Positions 22,780 through 35,186 of a stretch of DNA of 64,000 bases are shown here, one piece after another (positions within the stretch are counted from its first letter, which is position 1; every line of letters starts with the position of its first letter). A program made the position numbers and the translations under genes. The notes under the pieces were generated by a model. It worked only from the letters and a program-made list of their open reading frames with translations, searched no databases and was not told the origin of the DNA. The stretch spans positions 16,852,416-16,916,415 of the forward strand of contig CM026564.1 of the NCBI GenBank assembly GCA_015143295.1, given 5' to 3'. The DNA comes from Tetracentron sinense. Taxonomy: Eukaryota; Streptophyta; Magnoliopsida; Trochodendrales; Trochodendraceae.

Positions 22780-25670
22780 GTTCATTCAAAAGGACCCTAA
22801 TGTTTTGCATTCAAAGGAATAGGATGCTTTAGAAGATCTTGAATCTTGATAAATGCATATGGCTGTAGATATGTTTGAACAGGAATAGGATGCTTGTTGC
22901 TGACCGACCTTGATACTTTTTTACACCTGTGTTATCAAAATGTGTCTAGAAAAGGCCCTTGATTTAACCCATGATTTTAAAATTTTATTTTGTGAGAAAT
23001 ATTGCAGTTTGAAAATTGGAAATATCGGTATAAATATTGTCGAAATTATGGATTTTTGCCATTCAAGGGAGAAATTTGTGAAAAACTAGAGAAATTGTGG
23101 ATTTTTTCAGTAAAACTTTCGAACTTAAAATGGAAAAATTACATTAGGATTTAAAAAATGCAAAACACAACAATGTACTCAAGAAATGCAGTTTTTAGGG
23201 CACAAAGATATGCGATGACGACAACATATGATAGCCAAATATTAATTTAACATGCTTATATTGTTTCATAAATCCAATACTCTAAAAAATAGAAATATAA
23301 ACACAAACAATAGTCAACAAGTAGATTGGGGTTTACCCACTCACTTATAATCATGTCCACATATATTTTCGCAGAGTTTCGAAGTTACCATCTCTCTCAT
23401 GACCATGAGGGCGATAATACTAGTTCCCCATCCACATAATAAAAATATTGTGCCTAGCTCATGAGACTTAATATCATTCTGTATTCAGGAACATGAGATG
23501 GTACTTATAAAAAAAAAGCATTACAGTTGATGGATACTATAGGTACCGTCGTACTGAGTCGTTACTGTTATAGTTTCCTGAGACTGTACACCTCCATAAC
23601 CATATCCATATGGATGATACCCTGACAACATTCATAACCCTGCACTGTCCGTGTTCATAATCATATCCCAAGTCATTCCCATAAACATAAATATAGCCCT
23701 GAGAGTTCGATGCCTGAAACTGTGTGTCATGGCTGGAGGATATGTCTGTATGATGCTACGGAACTTAATGCATTGGCTACCAATGGCCAACACCCATCAA
23801 TCCAATCCTTTGAGCAAGTGTTGGCGTCATGGACATAGAGGTGATGCAACATGATCTCGGTCTTACATGGCTTGGTAGTAGCTCACCTCTTTGGTTAATG
23901 GGTTTAGAGACCTCTGACTTTGACTCCTCCCCACGAGCAAGGTCAACAGTAGTACTGTCGCACCTCCGTTGTTGTCATTGTCGTTGCCCTCTTGGTCGTC
24001 ACCACTACCATTAGCATTAGTATTTGAAAATTCCTTTGTATGTTGCCCTCGCCATAGATGATATCTTAACACTGGTTGTGCCAGGATCCCTAATCAACTA
24101 TTTGAGCAAATCCCTGTTATAGTGTTGCTGTTGCTGCTATCCTATCACTCTGTTCCCATTGATTCCTATTTCGATGGCCATCTTAGCTATCTCTGCATTA
24201 GGGCATCCATCATCCTCATCCAAGGTTGAGACCTTATTCCAACCGAAGTGAGTTATCCTTTCCCTTCTTAGCACATACATTCATTAGATGTAATGGGTCT
24301 TCCCTATCAACATGCAAGTGCCCGATGCTCATCTTCATTAGTGATGAATTACCAGCTTTTGCAGCCGATTCAGTTCACAACCTTGTGTGAAACGCATTCT
24401 AAATCATCTTGCATGCCGACAAAGATGCATTTGGCACTAGAGCGCGAGTAGCCAGCTTCTTGAGGATCAAGCAATGAGTCTCGTACATCATCCACCAATC
24501 AGCTACCAATTAAATATGTATATCCAGTAGTTTTATAGATACTTTAAAGTTTAAACTAAGAAAGCTTAATTGATTAGCATTTCTTATTCCCAATGTACTG
24601 ACCTAGCATCATCTTCCCCTTGACTCCACTGCAGCAACTCTCTCAAAGGTCCCCCGTGAAAAATAGTTTTACTCATTATCATTAATACTACTAGTTTAAG
24701 ATTTTTTTTATCGGTATAGAAGGAATGTATAAGGAAGGTTCACAAAAAAGGCGAACCACAAATAGCTCAACCAAGCTTCTAAAGGCAGTAAAAAGTGCAC
24801 AAGATATATAAGTGTTGAATATTGTATGGTATACTATACCTTTGGATATTATAGACTATGATGGTATACTTGTAATATTATACTTAGTTTGTGAGTATTT
24901 AAGATAATGGTTTAGGGAGAGTCCTTAAGAACTCTCATTGTTTCCCCAAATCTTCTTCTTCCTCTTTCTATTCTCTTTCTTCAAACCCTAACTTTCTCAA
25001 ACCCTAAACCTTACCTTTTATCGATAATTTTTTTTTATTAAACCAACCATATATATATATATATATATATATAGCTCCTAACCAAATAAACCACAAACTT
25101 CGCCCAAGTTGTCAATATAGGATTAGTTGCTTTCCATGCTCATATTCTTCACACTTTTCGTTTTCCACTGTACTACGGCGGTCAAAGTCTTCAAACACCC
25201 TCTTCTTAACGTCATTTTCAATTCCTTTATTTAGTAAGGATTCATTTGTCTCGTCATCAGTTTTCTTTATCTCGTATTCACTTCCTTGTTCTAGTACCAC
25301 GTTATTAGGAGCGCGGTTCCGAGATTGTCGTAGCTGCATCAGCTTAGCCAGAGCGATAATTACCTAAAAAATTCCGGCAGCAGCATCCTCAAACATTTGG
25401 GTTTGTTTCGACGTCATCGTATTCCTATTACGAAAATATCAATGCTTTACTATCTCGCAATAGGGACATCAAAAATCTAATTCATCATAAGATCATCTCA
25501 AATATTTTACTCATCTATTATTCTGTCTAATCATGCTTAATCTCATTTAGGCATAATAAGACCACCTCTTACACTCCTCTAGAGATGAGTTATATCTCCA
25601 GCGTCCCTCCTAACATATATACAAGGTTTCAAACCATCATTTGATTCAAAACCAACAGTGTATTTGATAC
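22780..25670. other. Intergenic stretch, no gene recognised
   Basis: I see no supportable gene. 22980-23110 has gaaatatcggtataaatattgtc-type words like those inside the 8807-9819 element. 24960-25015 is pyrimidine-rich with two telo-box-like words (aaccctaa), as in a plant leader or LTR. An acidic 75-codon frame at 25112-25339 on the - strand has no recognised homology. Confidence 0.4.
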
Positions 25671-25675
25671 GATTT

Positions 25676-25872
25676 GTTATGGTAGCCAGTGAGGTAACGC
25701 ATTTGCTTATGATGGGTTATTGTGATGACCAGTTGTTATTGCTTATGTAAGCTCATAAGAAAAGTTCAAAACTCCCGCATTTTCGCGGGTAAAGTCTTCC
25801 GCATGCGTGGTTATGACGAATGGGCACGCGTCTCGGAACTTGATTCCTTAGGTGCGGGTTCGGAGCGTCACA
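25676..25872. mobile_element. LTR fragment, inverted relative to the 3042-6192 LTR
   Basis: gccagtgaggtaacgcattt ... cccgcattttcgcgggtaaa ... gcgggttcggagcgtcaca is the reverse complement of the first ~200 bp of the LTR at 3042 (tgtgactccccgaacccgc ...). It is one terminal piece only, with no partner end nearby. An inverted repeat of gcggg/cccgc words lies at 25775-25800. Confidence 0.75.
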
Positions 25873-26970
25873 AATATACCTATATGTAGGTATATTGGTA
25901 ACCAACAATATCGACATATCTCTATCGTTGACATTTTGAACCATTTTCGAAGTCATCAATTGTGTTTCAACGAAGAGGTTCACGGAACTGTTGCTTTAAG
26001 AAATGGTAGTATTATGCCCAAGACATGTAACTCTGGTAGCAACCGATATACTCCTAAATGTATTACTCTTACTATCGAGCATCAATACCCACAAGTACCC
26101 CTAATTGTGGGTAGTCTATGTCACGACCCAAAATCCCACCTAGGTCAAATGAGATTCTGATTCGTAACGCCGCTTAACTTACTTATCTTAAAGAGCATAA
26201 AAGGCATACTAAATTATGAATTTCAAAATTTTTCTTTAAATATCCGTCCATCTCAAGAATACCAGCAACTGAACTTCGATAATCCAAAAATATCCCACAA
26301 AATTCCAAGTCTACTTAGTTAAATCATCATCCCCAAATCATTTAATTACAAAACATTGATCTAATGTGTAAGTCTCAAAAACATAGAATTTGTCCAATTG
26401 ATCATCTTGAACCTTGAAGCCGCCTTCTTGTTCCTCAACGTAGTCCTCCTCTATCCTAGGTTCAATAGTGAGCTCGGACCTAAACTTGCCGACACAAACG
26501 TATAATCTGAGCACATGCGCAGCTCGGCAGATATAAAAGAATTAGTCTAGGGATACTCCCAAAGTGTACTCCCAAATATACTCTCAAATCTTATCCGTTT
26601 ATCTCAATTATAAACGGTTATGATTAGAGCTACTGTGGCATTAGAAAAGACAAAATAAGCCAACTCAAATCCTGGCCCTTAGTGGTTGGTTATAAACGGT
26701 TAGGATTAGGGAGTATATTCGGGAGTATATTTGGGAGTACCTATAGACTGACTCGATATAAAATCCTATCTAATAATATCATGAACATTGCTATATACAT
26801 GTTTGTCATAACATATGTAAGAAAAACAAAGTGCAGAAGTACGAGTAAACTTGCATAGAGTATCACATGTGCTTACAAACTTACTCAACACGACATACGT
26901 ATTTGACTTAATGCAGACGTACTTGTGCGTGCAAAGGATTCTTTTAAACTAGATAGTGATCGTAGACAGT

Positions 26971-27215
26971 GTGATTCTTTCCAACCAGATGCTAGTTCCT
27001 CGACACTAACATCGTTGATCTTAGATTTATTATTCTTTTCAACCAGATGCTAGTACCCCCAACGCTAACATCCTCGTTGATCTTAGACTATATGATTCTT
27101 TCCAACCAGATACTAGTATCTCTGGTACTAACATCCTTGTTGATCTTAGACTGTATAATTCTTTCCAACCAGATGCTAGTACCTCCGGCACTAACATCCT
27201 CGTTGATCTTAGACT
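26971..27215. repeat. ~62 bp tandem repeat, four units
   Basis: The unit reads gattctttccaaccagatgc, then tagtacctccggcactaaca, then tcctcgttgatcttagac. Four diverged copies stand head to tail inside the 26119-32075 LTR. Confidence 0.9.
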
Positions 27216-27544
27216 GACATTTTTGCTTGTGACTTGTGTGACTCTTGTGAATTTTGTGCATCTTTACTTATTTGTGATCATATCGTACTTGTGAGCATAT
27301 CCTTTATGAAGCGTATGAGCATAAGACATGTACTAAAACATGGCCAACATTTATAAGGAGTAGAGAAAATCGATCATTGCAAAATCAATTCATAAGCAGT
27401 GGAGAAAATTGATCATTGTAAAGCTAGTGATTTCAATCCTTTAAAAGAACACACAACAACATGCATTGTATACAAAATTCATCATTATTAAAGTAAGAAA
27501 TGATCATGCTATTATTTGTTATGAAGGTCATATCAACATCAACA

Positions 27545-27770
27545 TGTAGTTTTTATCAACGAATATGCTATGGTTAGCTTAAGACCTTATTCTTATCAAA
27601 ACGAATATGCTATGGTTAGCATAGGAGTAGACCTTGTTAACAAATATGCTATGGTTAACACAGGACATTGTTCTTATCAACGAATATGCTATGGTTAGCA
27701 TAGGCCATTGTTCTTATCAAAGAATATGCTAGTATGAGCATAGAAAATCTTATCTACATGCAGTTTTTGT
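27545..27770. repeat. ~45-60 bp tandem repeat, about five units
   Basis: The core is ttatcaacgaatatgctatg then gttagcataggccattgttc, repeated with small changes. It lies inside the same LTR as the ~62 bp array. Confidence 0.85.
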
Positions 27771-29645
27771 TCTTACCAAAGAATTGGATATCATTATCAT
27801 AGAGGAATTATATCTACACAAAACTCATGCTATTTGTTATTATTAACTTAAGTGATAATCGTATTATTGCTTATTGAGGAACAGTACACTTACTCTTTTC
27901 TTATCTTACATAGTCATAGCATACCATTCACATACTGTAGAGACCATTTAACCATGACAATGCATGTAATCATGTCATAACCATCTTACTAAACATTATG
28001 AAATTCACACTCATATATAATTAGCATTCATGCCATCACTAATTTTAAGAAAACATATCTACTTATAGATTGATGATCATGTTATCATTAGGCAAGGAAT
28101 AATATACCCATTCACATTTAAGTTCCTATACTTAGGATGATCATAATATCATTAGCTATGGAAGTTATATCTACCTTAACTTGGCGTTCCTTCATGCTTT
28201 CTTTGGATGTTAGATTCCTCGTCTAGGTCCCAATCTATACTCTTCTTTTCCCAACCTTTAAACACAAATAATTATTTTGTATTTCCTATTTCAACTTGTT
28301 ATTTACTCTCTTTGACATCATTAGGGTCCCTTACATTTTAACCATAGGAAATCTCCAATTAACCCAAGCCAAGCTTGGATAATTGACAACAGATGGGACT
28401 CGGGCCCCACGGACCGAGTCCGAGTTTAATCGTACCGAATTGGAGACATAAAAAGGGATTTTAACACATGCTCTTATTTTAGGGTTTGTCTATTGGACAC
28501 AAAGTTATTCCATTTTGAGCTAAAAGTCCAAAGCCTATGGAATCATCTAATTCCAATAAACGGTTCAAAAGTTATGGCCTAAACATCAGAACCGGGTTCC
28601 AGGTAACAATTTCTGGAAATTACATTCAGTCAATCTGTATAGGAATTTTTACCCTCTAAAAAGTTAAAATTGGAAAATCTTCATTAGACATGAAGTTGTT
28701 CTATTTCAATTTACGATTCCAACGCATTTTGAATCGCTTAATTCTGATAAGCGAGTCATAAGTTACAGTCATTTTACCGAAGTATGCTCAGCCAATTTCT
28801 GAGACGGAGTCAACTGTTTTAGAACCCTGTGTTTCGCCTTTTTTTTTTTTTCTCTTTTTAGAGTTCTTCCCAACACGAGGTTTAACCACCTCTATCACCT
28901 CCATCATCATTCCCATCAATCATTTGACCCATTTTTTGGGTTTCAATAACACACTCAATACCATTATTCACAAACACTATAACCCAATTTTATGAACAAA
29001 ACCCTTAGATCATTTTCAAGGAAAAATCCCATTTTCAAATTACATTTCCACTTGATTTATATTGTCTATTGTAAACCCATGTGAACAAAACAATAGGGAA
29101 GAGGAGAGAGATCTCACCTTGCCTTGAGTGAAAAGTCCTCCCGGAGGCATGCAAATCCTTTCTTTCCTTTCTTTCTTTCTTCCTCTTTCTTTCCTTTCCT
29201 TTCCCCTCTTTCTTTCTTTCCTTCTTATTCTGTTTGTGTAAGGAGGAGCTTTGGGGCCTTGAGAGAGAGAGGGATGAGAGCTTGAGAGAGAAAGATGAGA
29301 GAACTGTGAGGAAGAGAGGGGCTGGGGCAGTAACCGGATACAAGGGAGGACTTTGAAGCCTTTATATAGAGAGAGAAAGGAGAGTGGGTGAGGTGTATGT
29401 GTGGGAGAGCTTTAATCGAGTGGGTGGTGGGGTGGTGATGTCATCCCCATACCTCATTAATTTTTTTAAAAAAAGTTGATTTGATGTGTACTTTTTATGA
29501 TGTGACGCTTACTTTTTAACGATTTTGACGTTTGTATTTCGTGTCACATCGAGTCGTTTTTATGTCGCGTCGGGCTGTTTTCCAACGCGTACCCGTGCGA
29601 CTGCACGAACCCGCCTGCGGTGTACTGAAGGGATGAGGGACAAGC

Positions 29646-31581
29646 TGTCACGCCCCAAGATCTGGATTATTCTGAATCTCAAGGCATGATGTCATAGCAG
29701 ATTGAATATGGTCATAATATCATTCATTCCTTTCTATTTATTTACACAAACTACGTTATCTTACAGAGCCAAAACTTAAACATAAACCTCGAACTAAAAA
29801 TATTTACAATCAACATCTAAAGTTTTTATGCACTCTACACCCTATACTCCAAAACACTGAGACCGGTTTACCTCCCAAAATCCAGATCTCGGCTCCGTGC
29901 TCCTTATGAACCCAAAAAAAACTATTTTTGAGCTCACTCCGCAAAGCACTAGATATGGAAGGAATGAACTCAACAGCTCAGCAAGTAAAATTCATATTCA
30001 ATAGGGTTCATAACTAATCAAAACATATGATCAAATAATCTTGTATATTGTTAATACATAAAGATACCAATTCAGATGAAAATCAGCAAAATGATCAAAC
30101 CAATAAACATAGCTGAACATTCATATAGATGCCCAGACTATCATATAGCTAAACAGCGCTGAATACCGAGTGCCACCTCTCATGATTGTTGTCAGTAGAG
30201 GCCACTTACTCTCATTGATCAAATGAGGACCACTTATACCACTTAGCCAAGGGTTCACTTTTTTGCTTGTAGGCATGGTATTCTTTTCACTTAAGTCTTT
30301 AAAATCATCATTGGCATTTACACATTCACTTGAAATTGCTTTTGAATTCACTCTTGGCATCACTAATCAAAGAATTTCTATAATCAAATTTCGTTTAAAT
30401 CTACATTAATAAATATTTCCAAAACTTGCTCAATTAAAAGTAATCACTGAAATATAAATCAAAGATAATTTCAGATTTCATATAATTTTTTTTAAAGTAT
30501 TCTGTCAATTAGAAACCAAATAGTGTTTCTTTAATCAAGTAACGATTTCAATTGATTTCCAATTAGCAACCCTAATTCAAACATGATTTGGCTATACAAG
30601 ACCAAGTATGTTGTCAAATAGAAACCAAATGGGGCTTCTTTTGGCTATAAAAGATCAGAAATACAAATTGAACTCTTTATTTAGAACTCCTGTAGTTGCA
30701 ATCAATCAAAACATCTTAAACCCTAAATCAATTTAGGTTTAAGAGAATTGAGCCCTAAGAAATGACTAATTACTCACCCTAATGATGCAGAATTTTCAAA
30801 TATTTTCTGTCTCTTCCTTTCCTTTCCTTCTTCCCTTTCCTTCCCTCTCTTTTACTCTTCTCTTTTCCTCTTTCTTTCTTCCGAAATCTTCATTTGCTTC
30901 TTACTATGAAAACAGCAGTAACAGTGATGTTACTGTACACTCCCAAACCGACAACAGAGACTCTTTTCTCCATATATGATATATTATATATTCTATTCTT
31001 ATTATATTATATATATAATTAAAAGGGGTAGTCATCCACGTGTGGGTGGGTTTGCCACCACCCAACACATGACATAAATTCTCATTAATTACATATTAAC
31101 CCCTCTATTTTTATGTTATTACACTTAAGACCTTAAACTCAAATTAGTTATAATTAACCTCCTTAATCACTAATTAGTTCATTAATTACTTACTAATTGT
31201 AATTAATAAAAACATTAACCATTATTATACTTCTTTGACTTATGTTATTTACAAATTAACCCTCCATCTTAATACTTAAGCCTTTAATCTCAAAATAGAT
31301 TATAATTAACACCTTAAACATTGATTAATCAACTAATAACTCACTAATTATAATTAGTAATAAAATAAATAATTTTTTGTCTCTCCAAACCCTTCTCTAC
31401 ATTAGACTGGTCATTTCTGTTACTGTCAGATTTTAGAAATTCTGCTCCGATTGATCGATATTGCAATCTGAAGTCTAAATTCTAAGGGTCTCTTAAGGTC
31501 ATACCTTTCACTAAATATATGTAGTCCTAACTCATTAGGTACTAGGTCCTGCAGGTGTTTATCAGAAGTTGGGTCATTACA
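29646..31581 (-). mobile_element. Solo LTR nested inside the 26119-32075 LTR
   Basis: Starts TGTCACGCCCCAAGATCTGG, ends AGTTGGGTCATTACA, and is flanked by the 5-bp direct repeat CAAGC at 29641-29645 and 31582-31586. It is 1936 bp with no coding. In reverse complement it begins TGTAATGACCC, a usual gypsy LTR start, so the - strand is inferred. An AT-rich tract at 30970-31020 could hold its TATA box. Confidence 0.85.
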
Positions 31582-32080
31582 CAAGCACTGGGTCCCACAA
31601 CTGTTTATCCAGGTGCCAGTGTTACTTTAATAGCCACTTACGATGTATAATTAATAATTGGCTAAATATTATTTTATTTTACCCAGGTGCTAGCAGAAAT
31701 TTTTCGTGTCATTTGCTAATTAATTAAGGTTACTTAATTAGGCCGATTAAGCTTAATTAAAATTTCTTTATTGCTCAAAATAATTAAGTAAATAAGGGTA
31801 TTTAATTAAGCTGATTTACATCGTCTTTTCTTAATTATTTCAAATATTTAATTTAATTGTATCTGGGCCCATTTATATAATTAATTAATGCAACTTAATT
31901 AGGCAAATCAATTTAGGCTAATTAAATATATTAGTGTTCGATAATAATTTAATATTATCTTTTCCTAATTTAAGTATGGTCTACCCGACGAATCAAAATT
32001 CGTTAATTATCATTTACTAAGCGAGGTAGTACATTCATGGCACGATTTTCGAGAATCAAAATACAGCTCATTACAGTCTA

Positions 32081-33132
32081 GGTATTGAGCTATACGACAA
32101 TCATGTAAAAAGACCCATGACCTTGCTCATAAGTCATAACCAAGACTATCTAGCCATAATCCTAAGGCCCCATTCATTATCATGATAAATGAGTAAAACC
32201 ATTTACCTAATTATTGTATGATTTTTAACTAACTATATAATATTTTAAAATAAGTTTTAATTTTTTGTTTATAAAAAGATTTAATTTATTTTAATTTCAA
32301 AAAAATAACCCATCCAATAAACCGGGTCGAAGTATTAACATAATTAGTTAATGTAAAAACATATAGATATAACCTATGTATTTTTCAAATTAGTGTAATA
32401 TGTAACTTAACCTGAAACATAGACCTACCTGTAGTGATGGGCCTATCTTTTTTACTTTGAAGATTTTCTTCCCCATTGCGGTTTAGGTACATACTCCTGC
32501 ATGAACTCACTCGTACAAGGAGACAGAGAGAAACGTTAGATCCCACCGCAAAATGGAATCTTCTTTGAACTTTCTTTTGTCGTTTATTTTTCTCACAGAT
32601 GGTTCACCATTTTTTTTAAATTATTCAATAGAATGTTGCAGTATGAAAATAACAATAATCCAAGTTAATCTTGAATGATAGTGAAACCTTACGTGCGACT
32701 CACGAAATGATGGGGTTCCTTGCGAACATAACCACATGTGTTCCATTTGTTACTCTGGTTATCCTTGTTCATAGGTAATTGATTTTGAGAATATGATAGT
32801 GGACAAGACTATATAAACAAAAGGAAAAAAAAAGATTGGAAAGTTTCGAGAGAGTAGTTTTCAATTTTCAAATGCATGTGTATGTGTGTGTGACAGTATA
32901 TTCGCTTTTTCTCCCTAGGATCCGCATTAATGTTACCCGCATGCATAGTTAATTCTTCTAATTCATAGAGCCTATTTGTAACTGCTTTTACACGTTTTTT
33001 GTATATCTGGTGAAGCTGCAGGACCATTTCTGTGACTATCATGTAGTCCCATGCTTCAGTCAATATGTAGGACTTAAACTAATTTCAAGTTTGTAATGTA
33101 TAGTGTCCTTTCACCTGTTCTGAACATGCCAG
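32081..33132. other. Left flank of the BEACH pseudogene, no exon recognised
   Basis: AT-rich with no recognised upstream BEACH exon. An 84-codon minus-strand frame at 32809-33063 starts MTEAWDYMIVTEMVLQLHQI and looks protein-like in composition, but I cannot place it in a family and see no supporting exon structure. It is recorded here and not called as a gene. Confidence 0.4.
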
Positions 33133-33188
33133 TCTCTGAGTCCAAGAGACAGAGGGTGTTGGTTGCATCGTGCGTTCTTTATTCAGAG
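33133..33188 (+). pseudogene. BEACH pseudogene exon block 1
   Basis: [18 protein letters not shown], ending GAG before a GT donor (gttagt). The acceptor is probably the AG at 33131-33132. It joins in phase to the next block ([10 protein letters not shown]), as in the family. It is the most upstream recognisable block. Confidence 0.75.
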
Positions 33189-33378
33189 GTTAGTTTCATA
33201 CAGAGTAAGCTAGCTTGGATTCATATACAGTTAATTTACTTCCTTGCTTTGGAGTTTACTGTTATTGTCTTTATTTGACCTTATTATCTTATTGTGAAAG
33301 CTGAATCTTGTGTATGTTCACCTGCTTAATTGAAAATGGGTTCTGTACAGTGTACATATCGTGCTGGTCTTTGCTATC

Positions 33379-33531
33379 GAGACCCACTTAGGGCCGAGAC
33401 CATGGTGGCCCCCACCTGAAATCTCATGCTCTTAGAGCATGGTCTCGGTGGTCTCGGCCCTAAGAGGGTCCCACCTGAAATCCCATGCTCTTAGAGCATG
33501 GTCTCGGTGGTCTCCGCCCTAAGAGGGTCTC
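33379..33531. mobile_element. Fold-back element with a doubled core, in an intron
   Basis: Left end gagacccacttagggccgagacca and right end tggtctccgccctaagagggtctc are inverted repeats. The core, containing the palindrome atgctcttagagcat and ggtctcggtggtctcggccc, occurs twice in tandem (59-bp period, 33426 and 33485). No target duplication was found. Confidence 0.65.
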
Positions 33532-33600
33532 AGAAGCTTTATCCTATCGTGCTTGTAGATAATTGTTATATTTGTTTTGTACTTGACCTCTATGATGCAG

Positions 33601-33795
33601 GTTTGGCATGCAGTTGGAAGGGACATAAAGCCTTTTCGTAAACAGTATCTAGATGCCATTTTACCACCATTTGTCGCAATTCTGAGGCGGTGGTGCTCAC
33701 TTTTGGCAGGGATTCATGACCTTACTTCCTTTGATGGTCTCAGTCCTCTCATTGTCGATGATCGTGCTTTGGCAGCAGATGCGTTGCCTCTTGAG
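33601..33795 (+). pseudogene. BEACH pseudogene exon block 2
   Basis: [20 protein letters not shown], then [11 protein letters not shown], then [17 protein letters not shown] acceptor at 33599-33600, GT donor at 33796. The frame is intact over 65 codons and joins in phase to block 3 (PLE|SALAMIS). This is the best-preserved part of the gene. Confidence 0.88.
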
Positions 33796-34130
33796 GTGAT
33801 TGAACGTTAAATCTCCTCTGTTTCTTTTTCATGGCATGTAAATATTCATGTCATATATGCTGATTATGACAATGTCCATCAGCCCGTTCTATCAAGGCTG
33901 TCAGAATTGGTTTCCTCCAGATTTTATTTTGGGATTTGACATTTTTTTGGTGCAAAAATGCTTGAATTTTGTGGTATCCAGTATTATGCTCATTTAGTTT
34001 AAGTGGATAGTAACATGGTTAAGTTATAATTCATTGCATCAAAAATATCATGCATGACGGGCCCCTCATTCTTCGCATTTCTATTTTAAAAGGAAGCTTC
34101 GTGTGTCTCATTACTCGGTCACAAAATGGT

Positions 34131-34600
34131 CTTCTTTAAGGTGTCTCATTCACAGTGGGTCAGAACCCACCACAGAATGGACCCTACCTAGGAGATCACC
34201 TGAGCTGGAAATCAGCATGGGTGGATGATTTTTGACCATCTAATATGGACTTCCTTTTCCAAAACTACACAAAAAGATCTTCATCATCCAAAGGAATGAA
34301 GTAAAATCGATTGGTTGAGATTATATGATCATATTGATTTTGATCGTCGTAGATCTCTTAGGCATCTTTAAGGGGTTTCCTTCGCAGTGGGTAAGAACTC
34401 ACCACAGAATGGACCCTACCTAGGAGATTACCTAAGCCAGAAATCAGCATGGTTGGATGATTTTTGACCACCTGATATGCACTTCTTTTTCCGGAACTTC
34501 ACTAAAAAAATTTCACCATCCAATGGAATGAAGTAAAATCGATTGATTGGGATTATATGATCATACTGATTTTTAGCATTGTAGACTCTTAGGCAGGAAT
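34131..34600. repeat. ~233 bp direct duplication in intron
   Basis: The phrase cagtgggtcagaacccacca ... cagaatggaccctacctagg ... aatcagcatgg ... gaatgaagtaaaatcgattg occurs twice head to tail (about 34150 and 34385), with moderate divergence. It is a dimeric repeat of unknown class. Confidence 0.85.
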
Positions 34601-34939
34601 ACTTAAATGTTAGGTCTTGATTTTCTGCATGCCAGCCACTTGTCTAAATTTTTTGCTGAAGGAAGGTCTAGATAGTAAGAATCTAGATTACCCTTGTAGA
34701 AATAGAAGAATTCTCTAATTGCTGCTTTGGTAATGTAATTTCAAATATGTTGTCACCACTTAATCAATAATCTTTGCCCCTTACGTTCTTTACCTTTTTC
34801 ATCCTTATTCTTGTCCCACTTGTCATCAGTTTACTGGTTTATCGTGACATGAGCGTCTATATTCATTCTGTATTGCACTCATGCATGTATTGAGCATAGT
34901 TTCCGGGAAGCTATGTACAAGGTGGGAAGTTCGTTTCCT

Positions 34940-35010
34940 GAACTTGCTTCCTTGGACAAACTCGCTTCCTAGGAAGCTCGTTTCCTCAAATAGACTCTCT
35001 TCCTAGGAAG
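34940..35010. repeat. Short direct repeats ttcctaggaagctcg
   Basis: Three imperfect copies (gaagttcgtttcctgaactt, gcttcctaggaagctcgttt, cttcctaggaagctcgcttc), each with an internal palindrome (ttcctaggaa). They lie in the same intron, just before the solo LTR region. Confidence 0.6.
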
Positions 35011-35186
35011 CTCGCTTCCATCACGTCTGATTTAGTAGTCAAAGTAAGCTGTATGTGTGAAGTGATGTGGTATGAGTAAGATAAAATCAAAGGTTCTAAG
35101 ACACTCGTCTATGTTTGTGCTTTTGCCTGCGTTGGTTGGTTCTGTTCTCAACAAAATATGGGGATGACTTGTGCCTAGGGGTGAAA

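Larger units (their letters stand above)
26119..32075 (-). mobile_element. Solo LTR (gypsy type), interrupted by a nested solo LTR
   Basis: Starts TGTCACGACCCAAAATCCC, ends CAGCTCATTACA, and is flanked by the 5-bp direct repeat GTCTA at 26114-26118 and 32076-32080. About 4.0 kb remains after removing the nested LTR (29646-31581). There is no retroviral coding. A TATA-like element on the - strand (tatataaagg, 29357-29366) followed by a purine/pyrimidine-rich leader supports - orientation. It carries two tandem-repeat blocks (26971-27215 and 27545-27760). The 102-residue K/R/E-rich frame at 29035-29343 (-) is low-complexity leader sequence. Confidence 0.85.

Noticed and set aside
24100-24520. 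Possible transposase remnant on the - strand
   Set aside because: Faint peptide phrases but frequent stops and no motif I can name; not reported as a feature.
25112-25339. 75-codon acidic minus-strand frame
   Set aside because: No recognised homology, no promoter or splice evidence; left as intergenic.
29035-29343. 102-codon Lys/Arg/Glu/Ser-rich minus-strand frame
   Set aside because: Arises from TTTC/TTCC pyrimidine repeats in an LTR leader region, not a conserved protein.
32809-33063. 84-codon minus-strand frame MTEAWDYMIVTEMVLQLHQI...
   Set aside because: Composition is protein-like in its first half, but I could not link it to a family or to exons; the second half is low-quality sequence.
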